DNA of 64,000 nucleotides from Halomonas borealis (GTDB lineage Bacteria; Pseudomonadota; Gammaproteobacteria; Pseudomonadales; Halomonadaceae), in the NCBI RefSeq assembly GCF_004798905.1, contig NZ_SDMO01000005.1, positions 1 through 64,000 on the forward strand. Reading direction: 5' to 3'. How positions within the stretch are numbered: the stretch's first letter is position 1; every line of letters starts with the position of its first letter. The position numbers and the translations under genes are program-made. The notes under the pieces are model-generated. The model saw only the letters and a list, made by a program, of their open reading frames with translations. It did no database searches and was not told the DNA's origin. Of the stretch, positions 61,613 to 64,000 are shown piece by piece.

Positions 61613-62053
61613 ATGTTCCAGACCATCCTCGTGCCCGTCGACGGCTCGGAGCATTCGCGCCTGGCATTGTGCGTCGCCTGCAAGCTCGCCCGCCAGGAAG
61701 ACGGCAGGATCATCCTGCTGCATATCCCCGAGGCGCTGCCCCACGAGCCCCTGCTGGTATGGGGCATCGGGGCGGTGCCCTTGAGCGCCACCGTCGAGAA
61801 GCGTGAGCAGGTCGGACGCCAGATTCTCGAGCATGCCACCGAAGAAGCCAAGGCACTCGGCGTCGAACGGGTCAACCCCGTGCTCACCGAAGGCGCGCCC
61901 GATCAGACCATCCTGGCCGTGGCCGACGAACACGGCGTCGACGCCATCGTCATGGGCAGCCGCGGCCTCAGTGATCTCAAGGGGCTAGTGGTAGGCAGCG
62001 CCTCCCACCGCGTCAGCCACGCCGCCGAGTGCCGGGTGATCACGGTGCATTGA
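61613..62053 (+). CDS. Universal stress protein, UspA family (ATP-binding type)
   Basis: The 146-residue Usp fold begins ILVPVDGSEHSRLAL and ends with the ATP-binding signature GSRGLSDLKGLVVGSASHRV (G-x2-G-x9-GS), so it should bind ATP, unlike UspA itself. DAIVMGSRG is the preceding strand. Such proteins are induced under starvation or stress; no specific partner is indicated. It stands alone between ycjF and the convergent HAD phosphatase gene, after a 64-base gap. Confidence 0.93.
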   Translation: MFQTILVPVDGSEHSRLALCVACKLARQEDGRIILLHIPEALPHEPLLVWGIGAVPLSATVEKREQVGRQILEHATEEAKALGVERVNPVLTEGAPDQTILAVADEHGVDAIVMGSRGLSDLKGLVVGSASHRVSHAAECRVITVH

Positions 62054-62167
62054 ACCTGGGACGTTACCCCCTATCGACGGCTCAGTGCATTCCCGCAAGC
62101 CCTGTTCCCGGCCCGCCACCCAAGGCAGGAGGCCGCGATATCGATGGCCGGGATCGCATCAGCAGCG

Positions 62168-62965
62168 CTATAGCCCGAAACGCTCACGCAGCACGCCGGC
62201 CACCGCCGCTTCTCCGTGGTGGCCGATGCGCCGCGCCTGGGGCACCCGTGCATGCAGGTCGGGGTGGGCATTGGCCATCACATGAGCCTCGCCGGCCAGC
62301 GCCAGCATCTCGGTATCGTTGAGGTTGTCGCCGAAGGCCAGGCAATCGTCGGCCGATAGCCCCAGTGTCCCGAGCAAGCGTGTCAGGGCGGCGCCCTTGT
62401 TGACCCCGGCGGCCATGATCTCCAGCGAGTTCCCCATGGAATAGGTGACGTGCAGCCGCTTGCCGGCACGCCGGCTCACCTCTTGCTCGAGCTCGGCGAG
62501 ATGGTCGGGCTCGCCGATATAGAGCACCTTGCCGACTCCATCGTGGGAGATCCGCGTCGGCGCCTCCACCCGATAACCGAAGCCCGTATGGGCATGCAGG
62601 GCGAGCAACCCCGGGGCCTCGGCGTCGATCACCCACTCGTCGTCGTGATAGAGGTTGAGCCGCACCCCGTCGGGGCGTGGTAGGTCGATCAGCTCGCGGG
62701 CCAGCTCGGCCGGCAGGTAGTGCGCCGCGATCAGGCGGTCGTCGGGATCATGGTGATAGGCACCGTTGGTGCTGATGATGTGAGCGTCCACGCCGAGGCG
62801 GTCGCGGAACGCCAGGATATCGCGATGGTGGCGCCCCGAGGCCAGGGCGATGTGGTGGCCCCGGGCCGCCAGGGCGCGAAAGGTCGCGACGGTTTCGTCC
62901 GTCAACGCGTGATCGACCCCGAGCAGGGTGCCGTCGAGGTCCGTGACGATGAGGTGGGCCGGCAT
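62168..62965 (-). CDS. Cof-type HAD-IIB phosphatase
   Basis: The 265-residue protein has HAD motif I IVTDLDGTLLG (nucleophile and acid/base Asp), motif II ASGRHH, a type IIB cap (about residues 80-190), the motif III lysine in NKGAALTRLLG, and motif IV AFGDNLNDTEML. Members (YbiV, YidA, Cof) dephosphorylate sugar phosphates, FMN or PLP; the substrate is not fixed by sequence. It lies 100 bases downstream of a PTS permease gene on the same strand, so a sugar phosphate is a reasonable guess. GGAGG lies ten bases before the ATG. Confidence 0.88.
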   Translation of the reverse strand: MPAHLIVTDLDGTLLGVDHALTDETVATFRALAARGHHIALASGRHHRDILAFRDRLGVDAHIISTNGAYHHDPDDRLIAAHYLPAELARELIDLPRPDGVRLNLYHDDEWVIDAEAPGLLALHAHTGFGYRVEAPTRISHDGVGKVLYIGEPDHLAELEQEVSRRAGKRLHVTYSMGNSLEIMAAGVNKGAALTRLLGTLGLSADDCLAFGDNLNDTEMLALAGEAHVMANAHPDLHARVPQARRIGHHGEAAVAGVLRERFGL

Positions 62966-63065
62966 GGGCGTCGCCCTCCGCTGAAAAGAGTGTGGGTCCA
63001 TTCTATCAGGCCGGGGGCGTCGCCCATCGTCGTTCGACACCCCCGCCTGAAGGGAAGATCAAACC

Positions 63066-64000
63066 TCAGCCGTCGGCGTTCAAGGCCCGTGCCAATGGCG
63101 TTGCCTGGTCACCGACCACCAGATGCCAGGCGCCCTGCCCCAGCGACTGGATGCCTCGACAACCCAGCGCCTCCAGGGCCGTCCCGTCCAGGCGCTCCTC
63201 GTCGGCCAGCTCGACGCGCAGCCGGCTATGGGCCTGGGCCTCCAGGCGTCGCAGGTTGCTCGCCCCACCCAGCGCCTCACGCCAACGGTCGAGGCGTTCG
63301 GCATCGGGCGCCGGGGCGACGTCGGCCGGCGTGTCGGCCTCACCCGGCGCGGCATCGGCGGGCTCGGCCATGCCCGCAGCCGCCACGGCGGCGCGGATCT
63401 CGTCGGCGACACCATCGGCGATCGGGCCGAGGATCACCTGCAGGCCGCCCCCTCCGAGGCGCATCACGCCACGCGAGCCCAGCGACTTGAGGACGGGCTC
63501 GTCGATCGCATCGGCATCACCGAGCACCAGGCGTAGCCGGGTGGTGCAGGCGCCGACGCTTTGCAGGTTAGCCGCCCCGCCGAGGGCCGCGACGAAGGCC
63601 GGGCCTCGCTCGCCGACCGCCACGGGCGCCGCTTCGACGGCCTCGTCCTCGGGCTCACGCCCCGGCGTCGGCAGGTCGAAGCGCACGATGGCCCAACGGA
63701 AGACCCCGTAGTAGATGGCGGCGTAGGCCAGGCCCACCGGCAGCATCAGCCAACCATGGGTGGATAATCCGTAGGACAGCGCATAGTCGAAGGCCCCGGC
63801 GGAGAAGGTGAAGCCCAGCTTGACGTCTAACCAGTGCATCAGCGCCATGGACACGCCGGTCATCACCGCATGGAAGACGTAGAGCAGCGGCGCCAGGAAC
63901 ATGAAGGCGAACTCGATGGGCTCGGTCACCCCGGTCAGGAAGGCGGTCAGCGCCAGCGACAGCAGCAGGCCACCCACCTGGGCGCGGCGCCCCTTGGCCG
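63066..64000 (-). CDS. PTS glucose/N-acetylglucosamine-type permease EIIC-EIIB-EIIB*, 5' end outside window
   Basis: The visible 3' part encodes the end of an EIIC membrane domain: GGLLLSLALTAFLTGVTEPIE cut by the conserved TGVTEPIEF substrate site and FAFMFLAPLLYVFHAV. Two EIIB domains follow. The first has the phosphorylated cysteine in GACTTRLRL (codon 63546-63548); the second aligns as AQAHSRLRV, with Ala in place of that Cys (codon 63231-63233). A Pro/Ala/Asp linker of about 30 residues joins them. No EIIA domain is present at the C terminus. The family takes up and phosphorylates glucose or GlcNAc (PtsG/NagE); which sugar is not decided. The frame is open to the window edge. Confidence 0.9.
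   Translation of the reverse strand, partial: AKGRRAQVGGLLLSLALTAFLTGVTEPIEFAFMFLAPLLYVFHAVMTGVSMALMHWLDVKLGFTFSAGAFDYALSYGLSTHGWLMLPVGLAYAAIYYGVFRWAIVRFDLPTPGREPEDEAVEAAPVAVGERGPAFVAALGGAANLQSVGACTTRLRLVLGDADAIDEPVLKSLGSRGVMRLGGGGLQVILGPIADGVADEIRAAVAAAGMAEPADAAPGEADTPADVAPAPDAERLDRWREALGGASNLRRLEAQAHSRLRVELADEERLDGTALEALGCRGIQSLGQGAWHLVVGDQATPLARALNADG

Overview
The window is a stretch of high-GC gammaproteobacterial chromosome, by eye about two-thirds G+C, densely packed with housekeeping genes. Gene content and order point to the Halomonadaceae (Halomonas or a close relative). The pointers are a monomeric NADP-isocitrate dehydrogenase, a 1613-residue NAD-glutamate dehydrogenase, a long (532 aa) isocitrate lyase, gabDT, rmf, mgtE, and the N-degron cluster next to ftsK/lolA/rarA. 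This assignment is from memory of families and synteny, not a search. I see no insertion sequence, prophage, integron or CRISPR array.

Layout. 1-11.9 kb: tRNA-Glu with its own strong promoter, then msrB, a circularly permuted ribosome-assembly GTPase, alaA, htpX, pdxB (-), a stand-alone WGR protein, a glutaredoxin-like protein and rlmKL (-), rmf, pyrD (-), mgtE and a small lipoprotein. 12-22 kb: the huge NAD-glutamate dehydrogenase, trmA, murI and a degenerate hemerythrin-like protein (all -), rarA (+) converging on lolA (-). 22-33 kb: ftsK (-), aat-bpt-infA (+) converging on clpA and clpS (-), then monomeric icd (-). Aat, Bpt, ClpS and ClpA together form the bacterial N-degron (N-end rule) pathway. 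33-39.4 kb: a co-directional run rluE-nudJ-mnmA-hflD-purB-roxA-GNAT with several ATGA overlaps; the icd-to-purB part matches the E. coli order. 39.4-43.8 kb: aceA flanked by imperfect direct repeats, a small unknown acidic protein, slyB, a small membrane protein and slyD.

43.8-52 kb is the least ordinary part. It has a CDP-alcohol phosphatidyltransferase overlapping a fused VTT-membrane/flavin-disulfide-reductase gene, a divergent exported msrA sharing a 9-16-9 inverted repeat, an MFS exporter, an NlpC/P60 lipoprotein, and an 819-residue protein built of DUF1266-like repeats. 52-64 kb: gabD-gabT (GABA to succinate), a GlsB/YeaQ-type membrane protein, a DUF924 protein, a YidK-like sodium/solute symporter, an MFS protein, ycjX-ycjF, a universal stress protein, a Cof-type HAD phosphatase, and the 3' part of a glucose/N-acetylglucosamine-type PTS permease with two EIIB domains, the second lacking the phosphorylatable cysteine.

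Themes. Carbon flow around isocitrate/2-oxoglutarate/succinate is heavily represented (icd, aceA, NAD-GDH, gabDT, alaA), as are methionine-sulfoxide/thiol repair (msrA, msrB, glutaredoxin-like, flavoprotein fusion), RNA modification (rlmKL, trmA, mnmA, rluE) and targeted proteolysis. No complete new defence or mobile system is evident. The best candidates for undescribed biology are the VTT-flavoprotein plus CDP-alcohol transferase pair, the DUF1266 repeat protein, and the repeats around aceA.
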